Shown here in pieces: positions 10,248 to 20,568 of a stretch of 64,000 nt of DNA. Origin of the DNA: Camellia lanceoleosa (lineage: Eukaryota; Streptophyta; Magnoliopsida; Ericales; Theaceae); contig CM045761.1 of NCBI GenBank assembly GCA_025200525.1, positions 100,354,182 to 100,418,181 on the forward strand, written 5' to 3'. The notes beneath the pieces were generated by a model. The model was not told where the DNA came from, searched no databases, and saw only the letters and a list, made by a program, of their open reading frames with translations. Both the position numbers and the translations under genes were made by a program. Position 1 is the stretch's first letter. Each line of letters opens with the position of its first letter.

Positions 10248-11361
10248 GAGTGTTGCTATTAGCACCTCATAAATTATTTTAGATCTCCTAATTTTTAGTT
10301 TTTCTTTTTATTACAATAATAATCTCAAATAAAATTACTACAAAGGACGTCATTAATTTTGAGATACCCCATCTCACAATTAAACCTACATATCCACTAT
10401 TTTATGAATTAGGGTTTATGAGAGCACTCATTTCCATCACCACCCATCCATCTTTCCTAAATCCCACCTTCAAAACTTACCCACTCTCAAAACCTTGAAA
10501 ACCCTTTGGCGGTAATATTCTGACGGTAATGGTGGCAACCATTTGATTACCTACACTTTTCCAGCAATGACAATGAGTGAAAATTTTTCTGGCAACCACA
10601 ACTCTATAAGACGAGAGGAGTATAATAATAAAAACTTAGAGAAGGTTCATAGTTTTGATGTTGTTCTTAACTCAGTGGAGATTGGCCTTGTAAAGGTAAG
10701 TTTCTTGAGAAAAAAAATGACAAAAATAATAAAATATGTTCGTTATTTTTTCGGGACTGAACTCCCATACATATGACCAAAATTTGAGAACACAGACCCG
10801 AACATTGTTTATTTGTTTGGTAACCGATAACCGAACATTGATTTTAAACTTTTTGTGATCTGGGTTGAGTACAGAATGAATAAAACTCGAAGAACTAAAC
10901 TGTTTTAAGAATTGGGAATAGAAGATTTTAATCTCCGAGAAGTGATTGTATGATAGGTTAAGATAAGTAAGGTTGATGACAACCATAGACAAGTTTTGTA
11001 TTGGAACGTCCCCTAAAAGATTATTCTGGCTCAAATCAAGAGCTTGGATTTGAGAACAATGAAAAACATCAGATGAGAAGTTGGTTAAATCGGCAGAGAC
11101 AGTATTTTTCTTCTTCTTCTTTTTCATGGGTTTTGAAAAGAATGAGACTCTTCTTCTTCTTAGTGAGTTTTGTTAGGGTTTTTTTGAAGGGAGATTTTTT
11201 TAGGGGTATGGGGGGGTTTACATTCAATGGTTTGAATGTTTAAGGATAATTTTGGTATTATTTGGGAGGGAAAGAAATTTTATGGGTTTCAAAAGTTATA
11301 AGTATGGGTCCAAAGAAATGGGACGTCCAAAATAATTTATAAGGTGCTAATAGTATCACTC
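10248..11361. mobile_element. Pack-MULE-like element with captured LRR fragment (left copy)
   Basis: The inverted ends GAGTGTTGCTATTAGCACC and (inverted) GAGTGATACTATTAGCACC bound 1,114 bp, flanked by the perfect 9-bp duplication ATGTTTTAA (10239-10247, 11362-11370), as for Mutator-like elements. No transposase is encoded. The minus strand carries a leucine-rich-repeat gene fragment. The plus strand has a second coding-like segment (10543-10695) followed by GTAAGT, as at an exon-intron boundary. Its peptide is shared with copy 1 at 3565-4668 but was not recognised. Confidence 0.85.
10672..11127 (-). pseudogene. Captured leucine-rich-repeat receptor fragment
   Basis: The 151-codon minus-strand frame contains consecutive LRR segments: ALDLSQNNLLGDVP and then LTYLNLSYNHFSEI, at roughly residues 28-66. 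The LxxLxLSxNxxxG/xI pattern is typical of plant receptor-like proteins and kinases. Only about two repeats are present, with no signal peptide, transmembrane segment or kinase domain. The frame begins in a Lys-rich microsatellite stretch and ends in unrelated sequence. It sits inside a 9-bp-TSD transposon, so it is best read as a gene fragment captured by a Pack-MULE. The corresponding frame in the right copy (43725-44069, minus) is shorter. No function is expected. Confidence 0.7.
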
Positions 11362-11633
11362 ATGTTTTAATTCAAAATCAAAATTTACAACACACTCATC
11401 ATGAAGGCTGGACTAAGTATTCAAGCCTTCTCCTCATGCTACGTGACAAATTGTTCTATCTTAAAATAAAAAGTTAAACAAAGAGAGAGAACCAAGACTT
11501 GAACTCAAGACCTCCAATTTCATTAACAAGACTTTTATCACTTAAGACAACATACATATTATAATATTAATACTTTTATTATTTATTTTTACAGTTCTTT
11601 ATTTGTATTGCACAAGTATCGTGCACCTGCTAG

Positions 11634-13003
11634 TATAATATAATATGTTGGTTTGATTACTCCTCCCCTCTCCCCTTTTTTATGTTCAAAATTGTGAAAG
11701 AGTGCAAGCAAAGCATACGCACGCTGAGTTCCTATCATTGACCCTCCGAAGACTTAGATTTCACATATTAGTCTTGTTTGGGAAGGTAGTTATTTGATTT
11801 TTTGATTATTTTAACCTGTTTAAAAAAGTTATGTTTAGAAAGTTAGTTGATTTTTTATTTTATTTTTTGTAGTTTATTTAATGATTATGAAAGAAAAAGT
11901 GAAATGATTATAGGTTGAATGTGACATTTTATCTTATTAACTATTTTATCATTTAATGGGGTTTTTTTTTTTTTTTTTTTTCATTTCTTTTTCTTTTAAA
12001 TTTCTAGTGTGGTCCAATGAGTGTATGATTGGGGTCAGTGGTAATTGGCAATGTGTTGTGATGGTGTGGACAAGGCAACTAGCTGTCATGCCTGTTGTTC
12101 AAGTGGCTCACATGCAACCTTGGTAATCTTTAATACCAAAAAGCTACCGGTTAGATTTTTAACGAGCTACTATATATAATCAAAATATTTGGTTCAACAC
12201 TCTTCACTTTTATATGGGTAATTTTTTAATAGTTTCAGAGTAATCATGTAACATTATTCATATAGTGTTCCAAATCTATCATGTAATAAAATAAAAAATT
12301 ATGAATAAAACATTGCAACTGATCCTTTTTAGAGAGCTAAGAAACAAAAAATAACCTGCAAATTGTTATTAGTCAAGATAACTACATAGACAACGTCACA
12401 TTGCATTTCAAAACTATTAAATAATTTTTCCTTCAATATAAATTTTCATGTAATATGATAAATTTTACTATTTTGTAAATATGGTGAAATTGTTACATAA
12501 ATATATGTGAAAAAATTAAATAAATGGCAAAATAAATATGATTGGGGGGTTGGGTGGTTATAGGTAAAAAAATGTGTTTGTTGTGATTGTGTGGACAATC
12601 TAACTCGTTGTCACTTCCACTTGGTGATGTACAAGTGGCTCAAGTGTGCAACCTAGGTGATTTTAAATGCCAAAAGAGGTTCTACATGATTTTTAAAGCT
12701 GTTATATATTATTGAAATATTTTATTAAAATTTTTTGCTTTTTTATTTAAATTGTCATGTGTTTGTACCATAAGTTTTATTATTTTTATTTTTATTTTAA
12801 ATATGGTGAATTCTATATACACATACATTTTTTATTATGTGAATGAATATATATAAAAAATACAAAACAAATGATGTAATAAATTTGATGGTAAATTACA
12901 TTTGTCTAGAATTTTTTCAATGACCATAAAAACCATTGGCTGGAAGCTTCATCCTCAAGCTTGTCAACAACTAGGCGAATTTTGTCATCCTCAAGTTTGT
13001 AAA
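11634..13003. other. AT-rich flank with an old internal duplication
   Basis: No gene is seen. The segment at about 12025-12200 (GATTGGGGTCAGTGG, GTGTGGACAA, CAAGTGGCTCA, TTTTTAACGAGCTA) recurs in diverged form at about 12540-12725 (GATTGGGGGGTTGGGTGG, GTGTGGACAA, CAAGTGGCTCA, TTTTTAAAGCTG). The offset is about 515 bp. The same arrangement is present in the right copy of the flank, so this duplication is older than the 4.2-kb one. Confidence 0.65.
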
Positions 13004-13719
13004 GCACGCTCTCTCTCTAGTTTGAGAGCTTCTCTCTCTAAACTTTTCTTTCCCTAGGGTTTCAAAGCTTGCAGCAACCGGCGGTAGAGGAAGGGGTTTT
13101 TGGCGGCCTCCGGCCTCCTCTCTTATTTCCCTACCCTTTTTTTTTCTCTTCTTTATTTGCTTTGCTAGCCAATAACTTGGAAGCTCTGCCTTTCCACCAT
13201 CTTCCTCCTTTGTGAGGTATTTCCCTCTCCCCTTCATCAACTCAGGGAGTGGCTTCACGAATCCACCATCACCACCGTCTCAACCCTCTTCCCCGCCACC
13301 TTCACCTTTCCCGGACTCGCTAACACCACTATTGCTGGTAGTTTGCTTGCATGTGGTTTTGGGTCTTGTTTTGTTTGTTTTCTATTTATTTTTCTTCTAT
13401 TTGGTTGTTGTTTTTGGGTTTGTATGGTTTTAAGCCCATTGTTTTGGGTTTTTTTTGGCTATTCGCTTTGAGTCCATCAGTGCGGATTTGTTTCAACTTA
13501 CCTTCTCTGTGATTGGGATCTATGATATATCTTGAACATGCTCTATTGCCGAAGTTTTATGATCAGCTCTACTTTGCAGTACGAGCACAGGCACGAAATG
13601 TGGGTTTGAATATTTTCATAGTTTTTTCTTCCTATGTGCTTCTCGCTTTATTTTCACTTTGTTTGGTGTAAGTTTTGGGTTAGATGGACTCATGTAAATG
13701 CCGTTTGGCTTCTTGAATG
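13004..13719 (+). mobile_element. Poly(A) retroposon, left copy truncated at the duplication junction
   Basis: The sequence matches the complete retroposon at 46093-46831 from its 5' end (after AAGTTTGTAAA at 12993-13003) to the phrase cttcttgaatg, where it joins gag sequence. The 3' end and poly(A) tail are therefore missing here. Frames in it (e.g. 12971-13258 minus, 13212-13433 plus) show Pro/Ser-rich low-complexity peptides and no domain. Confidence 0.7.
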
Positions 13720-14211
13720 CCGATTATCGTCGTGCCATCAAGAAGACCCGAGCTGCAGAATCAAGCTAAACGAGACAAAAGGCGTGACTCCCGCTGGTCA
13801 AACGATCAATGTTCACATCGAGTTAATGAACAGTATCAAGTGGATAGCAGGTGCACCAGGCGCTCAGGCAAGAAATACACGGAGTTAACAGAGCCGATCA
13901 GTAAGATTCTGTCGAAAGTTCAACACCTTCTGTTCTTCAAGTTGCCACCCAAGATAACGGGACCTCCCGATGCAAGAAGACGAGATAAATGGTATGAGTA
14001 TCATAAGTACCACAGTCACGACACCAATTGTTGTTATGCACTAAAGGATCACCTGGAGGAGTTGGTGCAAGACGGTCGTCTTACGCAATACGCCCGAAAG
14101 AACAATCCATCAAATACAGTAGCTCTATGGCTGGACTCACCTCCTCTTGGTGTCATTCATATGATATACAGTTTGCCGACATCATCCAAGGTGCATACAA
14201 TTCAGTTCTAG
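13720..14211 (+). pseudogene. gag: Ty3-A gag, C-terminal part
   Basis: Gag is the structural capsid and nucleocapsid protein. The visible peptide aligns with the C-terminal gag of Ty3-B (35553-35960) and includes a zinc-knuckle-like motif, YEYHKYHSHDTNCCYALKDH, which has CxxH(x)nGHxTxxC spacing in the sister copy (here the first C is Y and the G is S). The capsid half is missing because of the junction at 13719/13720. The first codons of the open frame belong to the flanking retroposon. The frame ends in a TAG at 14209-14211, just before the protease region. The first cysteine of the knuckle is lost. Confidence 0.8.
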
Positions 14212-14267
14212 TCTAGCCCCCATAGCCCAATCACGCTAGCGAAACGGCCCCATGAAACTGGAAGGAT

Positions 14268-14700
14268 TAGTTTCGATGATAGTGACTTAGTTAGAGTAAC
14301 TCACCCTTACACTGATTCCCTCGTCATCAAGCTACACGTAAACAGATTCACCATTGAGCGTGTTGTCATTGACCAGGGCAACACTTCAAAAATAATGTAT
14401 TACAAAACTTTTGTCAAACTTGGCTTCACAGACTCGGATCTGTGTCCAGCTGATTAGCCGTTATTCGGCTTCAATGCTAACCCGGAGTATCCTTTGGGCA
14501 AAATCACACTACCAATTCAGGCGGGCACCAAATCAGTAGATGTAGAATTTCTGGTTGTCAAGCTTCCTTCGCCTTATAATCTCATCATGGGAAGAACTTG
14601 GTTGCATACAATGCAAGCACCTACCATCAACTACTTCGTTTTCAGACTGAGTACGGTATCGAACAAATTCGCGATTCTCAGAAATTGGCACAGGCATGCT
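14268..14700 (+). pseudogene. pro: Ty3-A retropepsin-like protease
   Basis: The region encodes the aspartic protease that processes the polyprotein. The active-site stretch is VVIDQGNTSKIMYY, with D-Q-G-N in place of the D-[ST]-G of many retropepsins; Ty3-B has D-Q-G-S at the same place. Further on, LPSPYNLIMGRTWLHTMQA gives the conserved ILG/LMG-R-like C-terminal motif. A TAG interrupts the frame at about 14456. The downstream linker (14700-15080) changes frame. Confidence 0.75.
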
Positions 14701-15059
14701 ATCTTCTTGCTACAAAGAGACCAAGGGAGCTGGAAGTGCATTCAATTGAGGGACCGGATAGGGAGAGCCTCGAAGACATTGGGAAGATCCCAAGTGAAAA
14801 TTCAACCGAAGCCCTGGATCGGGTCGAAATTGACAGGAATCCTGACAAGTCCATCATGATCGGCGCTTCCTTGGATAAAGTTGAAAGGCAAGAGTTATAT
14901 CCTTCTTACTCGGCAACATCGATGTGTTTGCATGGTCACCATACGAGATGCCAGGAGTGGATCCATCTGTGGCCTAACACCGCTTAAACGTTGATCCAAA
15001 ACGTAAGCCAATTATTCAGAGAAGTCAGCGGTCAACCGCGGAGCATAGTTCGGCCGTTG

Positions 15060-15720
15060 TTGAAAAAGTTGATCGGTTACTTGATGCCGGGGCAATTCGT
15101 GAGGTAACCTATCCCACGTGGTTGTCCAACACTGTGGTTGTAAAGAAGAAGAATGGCTCTTGGTGTGTTTGTGTGGATTTCATGGACTTAAACAAAGCTT
15201 GTCCCAATGACTGTTTTCCCTTGCCTAAAATAGACCAACTTGTAAATGCAACGGCACATCATCAACGCACGAGCTTCTTGGATGCCTACAGGGATTACCA
15301 TCAAATCGCCATGCATCCGGAGGACCAAGAAAAAATCGCATTCCTCACCCCAAGAGGAACCTATTGCTACAAGGTCATGCCTTTTAGACTGAAGAATGCA
15401 GGGGCAACTTACCAAAGACTAGTGACTGCCATGTTCAGGGAATAACTCGGCCGTACCATGGAAGTATATATCGACGATATGATGGTCAAATCCAAGGAAA
15501 AGCACACCCATCTAGCCGATTTGGCAGAGACATTCGGCATCCTTCGAAAGTACAAGATGAAATTGAATGCCTCAAAGTGTGCATTGACGCCGGATCAATC
15601 CGCAAATTCCAGCTACGTCGTTAACCACCACGAAATCAAAGCCAACCCCAAGGAAAATAACGGCAATTCTAGAGCTTGGATCCCCTCGGTCAGTCAAAGA
15701 GGTTCAGAAGCTGATGGGAA
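15060..15720 (+). pseudogene. RT: Ty3-A reverse transcriptase
   Basis: This is the RNA-dependent DNA polymerase domain. Visible landmarks are VVVKKKNGSWCVCVDFMDLN (finger/palm motif with the first catalytic Asp in the VDF-like stretch), FPLPKID, the SFLDAYRDYHQI palm motif, TPRGTYCYKVMPFRLKNAGATYQR, and the active-site VYIDDMMVKS at about 15465-15494 with both Asp retained. A TAA separates the two halves at 15443-15445. Later sequence (KLNASKCAL) continues into the connection domain with a shift. Spacing matches RT of plant gypsy elements. Confidence 0.92.
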
Positions 15721-15779
15721 TGGCCGCTGCGTTCAACAGGTTTATAAGTTGTTCCACAAATTGCTGCTAACAATTCTTT

Positions 15780-16232
15780 CACACACTTCGGCAAGGCAGA
15801 GCATTTGAATGGACCCCCGAGTGCCAGGCCGCTTTGGATGACTTGAAGTCTTATCTCTGATTAGTACCACTCTTGGCAACACCTGCGGCAGGCAATCCGC
15901 TCATTTTGTATTTGGCGGTATCCGACCAAGCGGTCAACGCCGTATTGTTAAGGGAAGAACTTGGGGAGCAGCAACCAGTTTACTATGTAAGCAAAGCATT
16001 GGTCGATGCCGAAACACGTTACCTTCCATTGGAAAATCTTATCCTTGCTCTCGTCATGGCCGCAAGAAAACTGATGCATTACTTTCAGGGGCATACCATT
16101 GGAGTACTAACGGACTATCCCCTCCGGTCAATGCTCCGTAGTGCGGAAGCATCAGGGCGCGTTTCGAAATGGGCTCTCGAACTTGGCCAATATGATATCC
16201 GGTTCACCGACTTTAAGTCTGATCAAGTGTAA
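15780..16232 (+). pseudogene. RH: Ty3-A RNase H domain
   Basis: RNase H degrades the RNA strand during reverse transcription. The frame at 15873-16232 has the typical gypsy order: LILYLAVSDQAVNAVLLREE, then QPVYYVSKALVDAETRYLPL, then HTIGVLTDYPLRSML. It follows RT at the usual spacing and is in another frame, so it is disconnected from RT in the present sequence. Confidence 0.88.
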
Positions 16233-16249
16233 CCTAAGCCCAACTAGAG

Positions 16250-16700
16250 AATGTATGTTGGAGACGTTTGGTAGATGTATTGTGATGGGTCATCCAACCA
16301 ATGTGGCAGTGGGGCTGGCGTAGTAATCATGACCCCCAAAGGGACGATAATAGAATAGGTCGTCAAACTGGGCTTCGATGCATCAAACAATGAGGCCAAA
16401 TATGAACCGTTGTTAACCGGCTTACGGAATGCACTTCACCTCAATGCGCGGTGTCTGCTTGTTTTTTATGACTCAAAGCTAGTAATCAACTAGTTGAAAG
16501 GGGAATATGTAGCCAAAAATGACCGCATGGCAGCTTATATGAAAACGGCGAATTCTTTACTCATGAAATTTGATCACCACGAATTGAATCAAATAACCCG
16601 AGATTAGAACACGCATACGGACGCCCTGGCTAGCCTAGCCTCTGCCATCAACTCAGAAATTAAGTGGACAATTGAAGTAGGGTTTGTCTCTGAGCCGAGC
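16250..16700 (+). pseudogene. Ty3-A second (archaeal-like) RNase H
   Basis: After the first RNase H, a second RNase H-like domain can be read across stops. MYCDGSSNQCGSGAGVVI gives the first catalytic Asp, ASNNEAKYEPLLTGLRNAL the Glu, VFYDSKLVINQ the second Asp, and HTDALASLASAIN the last acidic residue. A tandem extra RNase H between the first one and integrase is a known trait of the plant Tat lineage (aRNH). All four acidic positions are present, but in-frame TAG/TAA codons at several places (e.g. near 16356, 16490, 16605) break it. Confidence 0.75.
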
Positions 16701-16879
16701 ATTGCCTCTTCAGAATCAGTTCAGATCAACGTTATTGAACTAGGTCCAAGTTAGATGGACCCTATCGCTGCATTCCTATCTTTAGAGTAGCTCCTGATGG
16801 ATAAGAAAGAGTCACACAAACTGCGAAACAAAGCCCTCTGATACTACTTGGACCTACAGGGGAAGCTCTACAAAAAATC

Positions 16880-17990
16880 TCTCTCTAGGTCATACTTAGA
16901 ATGTGTTCACCTGGATAAAGTCGAGGAACTCTTGTCTGAAATACATTAAGGCAATTATGGTGCCCATTCGGGCGGAATTTCTTTGGCCCATCGAGCCGTA
17001 ACACAGGGGTACTACTGGCCGACTATGAGAACAGATGTCAAGTGCTATGTCAAGAAATGCGAACAATGCTAGAAGTTTTCCCCTTTAACTCATCTGCCTG
17101 CCGAGGAGTTAAGCTCTATCACCAGTCCTTAGCCGTTTGCACAATGAGGACTTGATATTGTCGGACCATTGCCACGGGCCCCAGAGAACAAGTGATTCTT
17201 GATTGTCGCGACAGATTACTTCACAAAATAGGTTGAAACGGAGGAACTAACACATATTCGAGACACTAACGTTAAGCATTTCATATGGAAAAACATTATA
17301 ACGCGATTCGCTATACCAAGAGCACTTGTTTCAGATAACGACACCCAGTTTGATTGTGGCGTCTACCGAGAATTGTGTAGCACGTACGGTATTCGGCCCT
17401 ACTTTTCCTCGCCGGCTTATCCACAAAGCAACGGTCAAGCAGAGGCCTCCAACAAAGTCATCTTGGACGGCATCAAGAAAAGGTTAGAGAAAGCTAAAGG
17501 CCGATGGGTTGAAGAGCTACCCAATGTGTTGTGGGCTCATCGCACTACTCCAAGGTGATCCATTGGGGAAACGCCGTTTGCTCAATGCTTTGGAATGCAG
17601 GCAATCATCCCCCTGGAGATCGGCCTACCCACTTTGAAAACGAAGGTTTTTGACTTGGGTTGTAATGACATGATATTGGTGTTGGACTTGACTCTGATTG
17701 AGGAACGCCGAGACCGTGCCCTTGCTTCTATGGCGCGGTATCAACAACAGCTCGCTAAATCATAAAATCAACTCGTACAGCTGCGTCATTATACACATGG
17801 TGAATTGGTCCTCAAGAAAGTGCTTCCCGCTACTAGGAATCCCGTTGACGAAAAGTTAGGCCCCAATTGGGACGGCCCTTATCAGGTTGAATCAATCGTT
17901 GGCACAAGGGCATATCGGCTTAAAGACATGCTAGGAAGAAGTTTGCCACGTCCCTGGAATTCTGTGCATTTGCGTAAATTTTATCATTAA
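16880..17990 (+). pseudogene. INT: Ty3-A integrase
   Basis: Integrase inserts the cDNA copy into the host genome. The order visible is an HHCC zinc-binding part (the two His in the EIH and GAHSGG stretches, Cys in CYVKKCEQC), the catalytic core with GLDIVGPLPRAP (first Asp), LVSDNDTQFD (second Asp) and QSNGQAEASNKVI (Glu present), then a C-terminal part ending in LGPNWDGPYQVESIVG and LRKFYH before a TAA at 17988-17990. The N-terminal half has several stops. The end is immediately followed by about 100 bp of spacer and the composite tandem array. Confidence 0.9.
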
Positions 17991-18102
17991 CCCAACCTGT
18001 ATGGCATGGTATCCTGTTTTGAATTTTCGCTATGTACAACTTTCACTTTCCAATGCAATGCCTTTTTTCTCCCTGCTTTGTGAATTTTGATTCGGTAACA
18101 AA

Positions 18103-19721
18103 AGCCTCCGAATATGGAGCGCCCTTCATGGATATCACGATTGGCCGAGATAAAAGCCTCCGAATTTGGAGCCCTATCCGTGAATGATGCGTTTGGGCTG
18201 AATAAGCCTCTGAATTCGGAGCGCCCTTCGTGGATATTATGATTGGCCAAGATAAAAGCCTCCGAATATGGAGCGCCCTTCATGGATATCACGATTGGCC
18301 GAGATAAAAGCCTCCAAATTCGGAGCCCCATCCGTGAATGACACGTTTGGGCCGAATAAGCCTCTGAATTCGGAACACCTTTTGTGGATATCACGATTGG
18401 CGGAGATAAAAGCCTCCAAATTTGGAGCTCCATCTGTAAGTGACGCGTTTGGGCCGAATAAGCCTCCAAATACGGAGCGCCCTTCATGGATATCACGATT
18501 CGCCAAGATAAAAGCCTCCGAATTTGGAGCGCCCTTCATGGATATCTCGATTGGCCAAGATAAAATCCTCCGAATTTGGAGCCCTATTTGTGAATGACGC
18601 GATTGGGCCGAATAAGCCTCCGAATTCGGAGCACCCTACATGGATATCACGATTGGCCGAGATAAAAGCCTCCAAATTCGAAGCCCCATCCATGAATGAT
18701 GCGTTTGGATCGAATAAGCCTCCGAATATGGAGCGCCCTTCGTGGATATCATGATTGGCCAAGATAAAAGCCTCCGAATTCGGAGCGCCCTTCGTGGATA
18801 TCACGATTGGCCAAGATAAAAGCCTCCGAATTCGGAGCGCCCTTTGTGGATATCACGATTGGCCAATATCAAAGCCTCCGAATTCAGAGCCCCATCTATG
18901 AATGACGCACTTGGGCCGAATAAGCCTTTGAATTCGGAGCGCCCTTTGTGGATATCACAATTGGCCGAGATAAAAGCCTCCGAATATGGAGCGCTCTTCA
19001 TGGATATCACGATTGACCAAGATAAAAGCCTCTGAATTCGGAGCCCCATCTGTGAATGACGCATTTGGGCCGAATAAGCCTCCAAATACGGAGCGCCCTT
19101 CGTGGATATCACGATTGGCCAAGATAAAAGTCTCCAAATTCGGAGCCCCATCCGTGAATGATGCATTTGGGCCAAATAAGCCTCCGAATTTGGAGCGCCC
19201 TTCATGGATATCATGATTGGCTGAGATAGAAGCCTCTGAATACGAAGCGCCCTTCATGGATATCACGATTGATCAAGACAAAAGCCTCTAAATTTGGACC
19301 CCCATTCGCGAATGACACGTTTGGGCCGAGTAAGCCTCCGAATTCGGAGCGCCCTTCGTGGATATCACGATTGGTCGAGATAAAAGCCTCTGAATTCAAA
19401 GCGCTATCCGTTAATGACACGTTTGGGCCAAATAAGCCTCCGAATATGGAGTACCCTTCGTGGATATCACGATTGGCCAAGATAAAAGTCTCTGAATTCG
19501 GAGCACCCTTCGTGGATATCCCGATTGGCCAAGATAAAAGCCTCCGAATTCGGAGCCCCATCCGCAAATGACACAATTGGGCCGAATAAGCCTCCGAATT
19601 CGAAGCACCCTTCATGGATATCACGATTAGCCGAGATAAAAGCCTCTGAATTCAGAGCCCCATCCGTGAATGACGCGATTGGGCCAAATATGCCTCCGAA
19701 TTTGGAGCACCCCTTCGTGGA
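18103..19721. repeat. Composite tandem array in Ty3-A (52-bp a and 50-bp b units)
   Basis: Two alternating subunits start with agcctccgaatt or a close variant. Unit a (52 bp) continues with ggagcgcccttcgtggatat and cacgattggccgagataaa. Unit b (50 bp) continues with ggagccccatccgtgaatga and cgcgtttgggccgaata. Starts at 18103, 18205, 18257, 18309 and 18359 show the 102/52/52/50 spacing, so the order is mostly ab with some aa. About 31-32 subunits are present. Ty3-B holds the same array in the opposite orientation at 25170-25970. The array is cut by the insertion of Ty3-B at 19721. Open frames on both strands here are by-products of the period. Confidence 0.92.
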
Positions 19722-20162
19722 TATGGAGAAGTGGCTCGGAAATACTCTTTTGATCCTGTAGGACGCTCATGATCCTCAGCTACTCACCTGAAAAGGAATG
19801 AACACTTCGGTCGGGGGTGTCGGATTTAGCACTTCGACGGATAAGTCAGTGTATAGTCTTTTAGTTGCTTATATCTCAAGTTAGATTTTTTCTCTCACCC
19901 CTCTCTTTGGTTGTTGTTCCTCTATTTATATATGCTCCTGGTCCTTAGGGTAGGACCCACTCTAAATCCGTCATCTTCTTGTTCACTCGGCCCTCCTTTT
20001 GTCATATTCCAACTTTTACTCGACTCCTTGCTCAACTGGCTTTATGGCCGATCAAGATACTCGGCATCTAGAACGTACAAGACGGGGGCGAATATAATGT
20101 ATATCCTGGTTTTCTAAATATGTACTCGGCCTATCTGCGTCTCCTGATATTCGGCTCCCACA
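19722..20162 (-). mobile_element. 3' LTR of Ty3-B (LTR B)
   Basis: This matches LTR C over its full 441 bp. On the plus strand it begins TATGGAGAAG, where LTR C has TGTGGAGAAG, so the terminal dinucleotide is mutated, and it ends GGCTCCCACA. The minus-strand TATA region lies near 19922-19933 (plus-strand CTATTTATATA). Confidence 0.92.
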
Positions 20163-20175
20163 ATTGCCCCCCAAA
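20163..20175 (-). other. Polypurine tract of Ty3-B
   Basis: Read on the minus strand, TTTGGGGGGCAAT lies directly next to the 3' LTR, the expected place for plus-strand primer formation. Ty3-A has CGGGGGGCAAT in the same position (42591-42601). Confidence 0.75.
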
Positions 20176-20568
20176 CACCCCACTTACATCAATTAGTCGG
20201 CGTGTTTGGTTTTGAACTTGGAAAGTCAAAATTTCGGCGGTTAACCTCATTCCAACGTGTGTCAGAGCGCACACGCTTTTTGGTCATCATTACAAAATCC
20301 CGCCCCTTCGTACGCTTCCTCTATTTAATGTGATTTAAAACTTTGTCTCTTCAAATGTTTGTTTTGAATACTCTAAAGTTTCTGGTTCGCCTTCTAGTGC
20401 AACTCCTTCACTTCGTGAGCTCTGCAACTTCCTCCTGTCTCTCATTTTCCCTTTTGCTTCCTATAAGTTTTCTTCTCCTTCACCTCTAATCCTGTTTCCT
20501 TGTTTACTTTTAGTTTTTCATAATCCTTAGGCCGGCTAGGATGGCAAAACATTAAAGAGCTCCTTTCT
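20176..20568 (+). promoter_or_regulatory. Upstream region of the antisense gene in Ty3-B
   Basis: This spacer between the polypurine tract and the antisense coding region holds a TATA-like CTATTTAATGTG near 20322 and a pyrimidine-rich leader (20390-20520). The corresponding spacer in Ty3-A (42360-42590, reversed) keeps the same order of sequences, including the CGTACG(A)AGGGGCGGG-like block. Conservation between the elements suggests a promoter and 5' leader for the antisense ORF; transcription is inferred. Confidence 0.4.

Larger units (their letters stand above)
10060..11633 (+). mobile_element. Helitron-like element (left copy)
   Basis: The start TCTTCTATTTATACTATC follows an A. The end is a hairpin (TGCAC at 11609-11613 pairing with GTGCA at 11621-11625, with a 7-nt loop), then CCTG and CTAG, then T. 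TC at the 5' end, a short 3' hairpin about 4-10 nt before CTRR, and A/T insertion without target duplication are Helitron hallmarks. No Rep/helicase is present, so it is non-autonomous. Two similar AGCCTTCTC-containing segments (about 10105-10235 and 11405-11545) flank a nested Pack-MULE. The duplicate lies at 43142-44716. The ends are short, so homology to other copies would be needed for certainty. Confidence 0.55.
9958..13719. repeat. Left copy of the 3.76-kb duplicated flank (S)
   Basis: From the ACTTT after LTR A to the phrase cttcttgaatg, this segment matches 43040-46805 with scattered substitutions and small indels such as different poly(T) lengths. With the LTR included, the direct repeat is 4.20 kb. 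At 13719/13720 the left copy switches to retrotransposon gag sequence, whereas the right copy continues through a poly(A) tail. It contains the Helitron-like element, its Pack-MULE passenger and a truncated retroposon. Confidence 0.93.

Noticed and set aside
12971..13433. Pro-rich and basic frames in the retroposon as genes
   Set aside because: Low-complexity, on opposite strands, and different in extent between the two copies (12971-13258 versus 46060-46347).
18000..19770. Many overlapping open frames of 60-170 codons on both strands
   Set aside because: They fall in the 52/50-bp array; the repeat period, not selection, keeps them open, and they repeat the same short peptide phrases.
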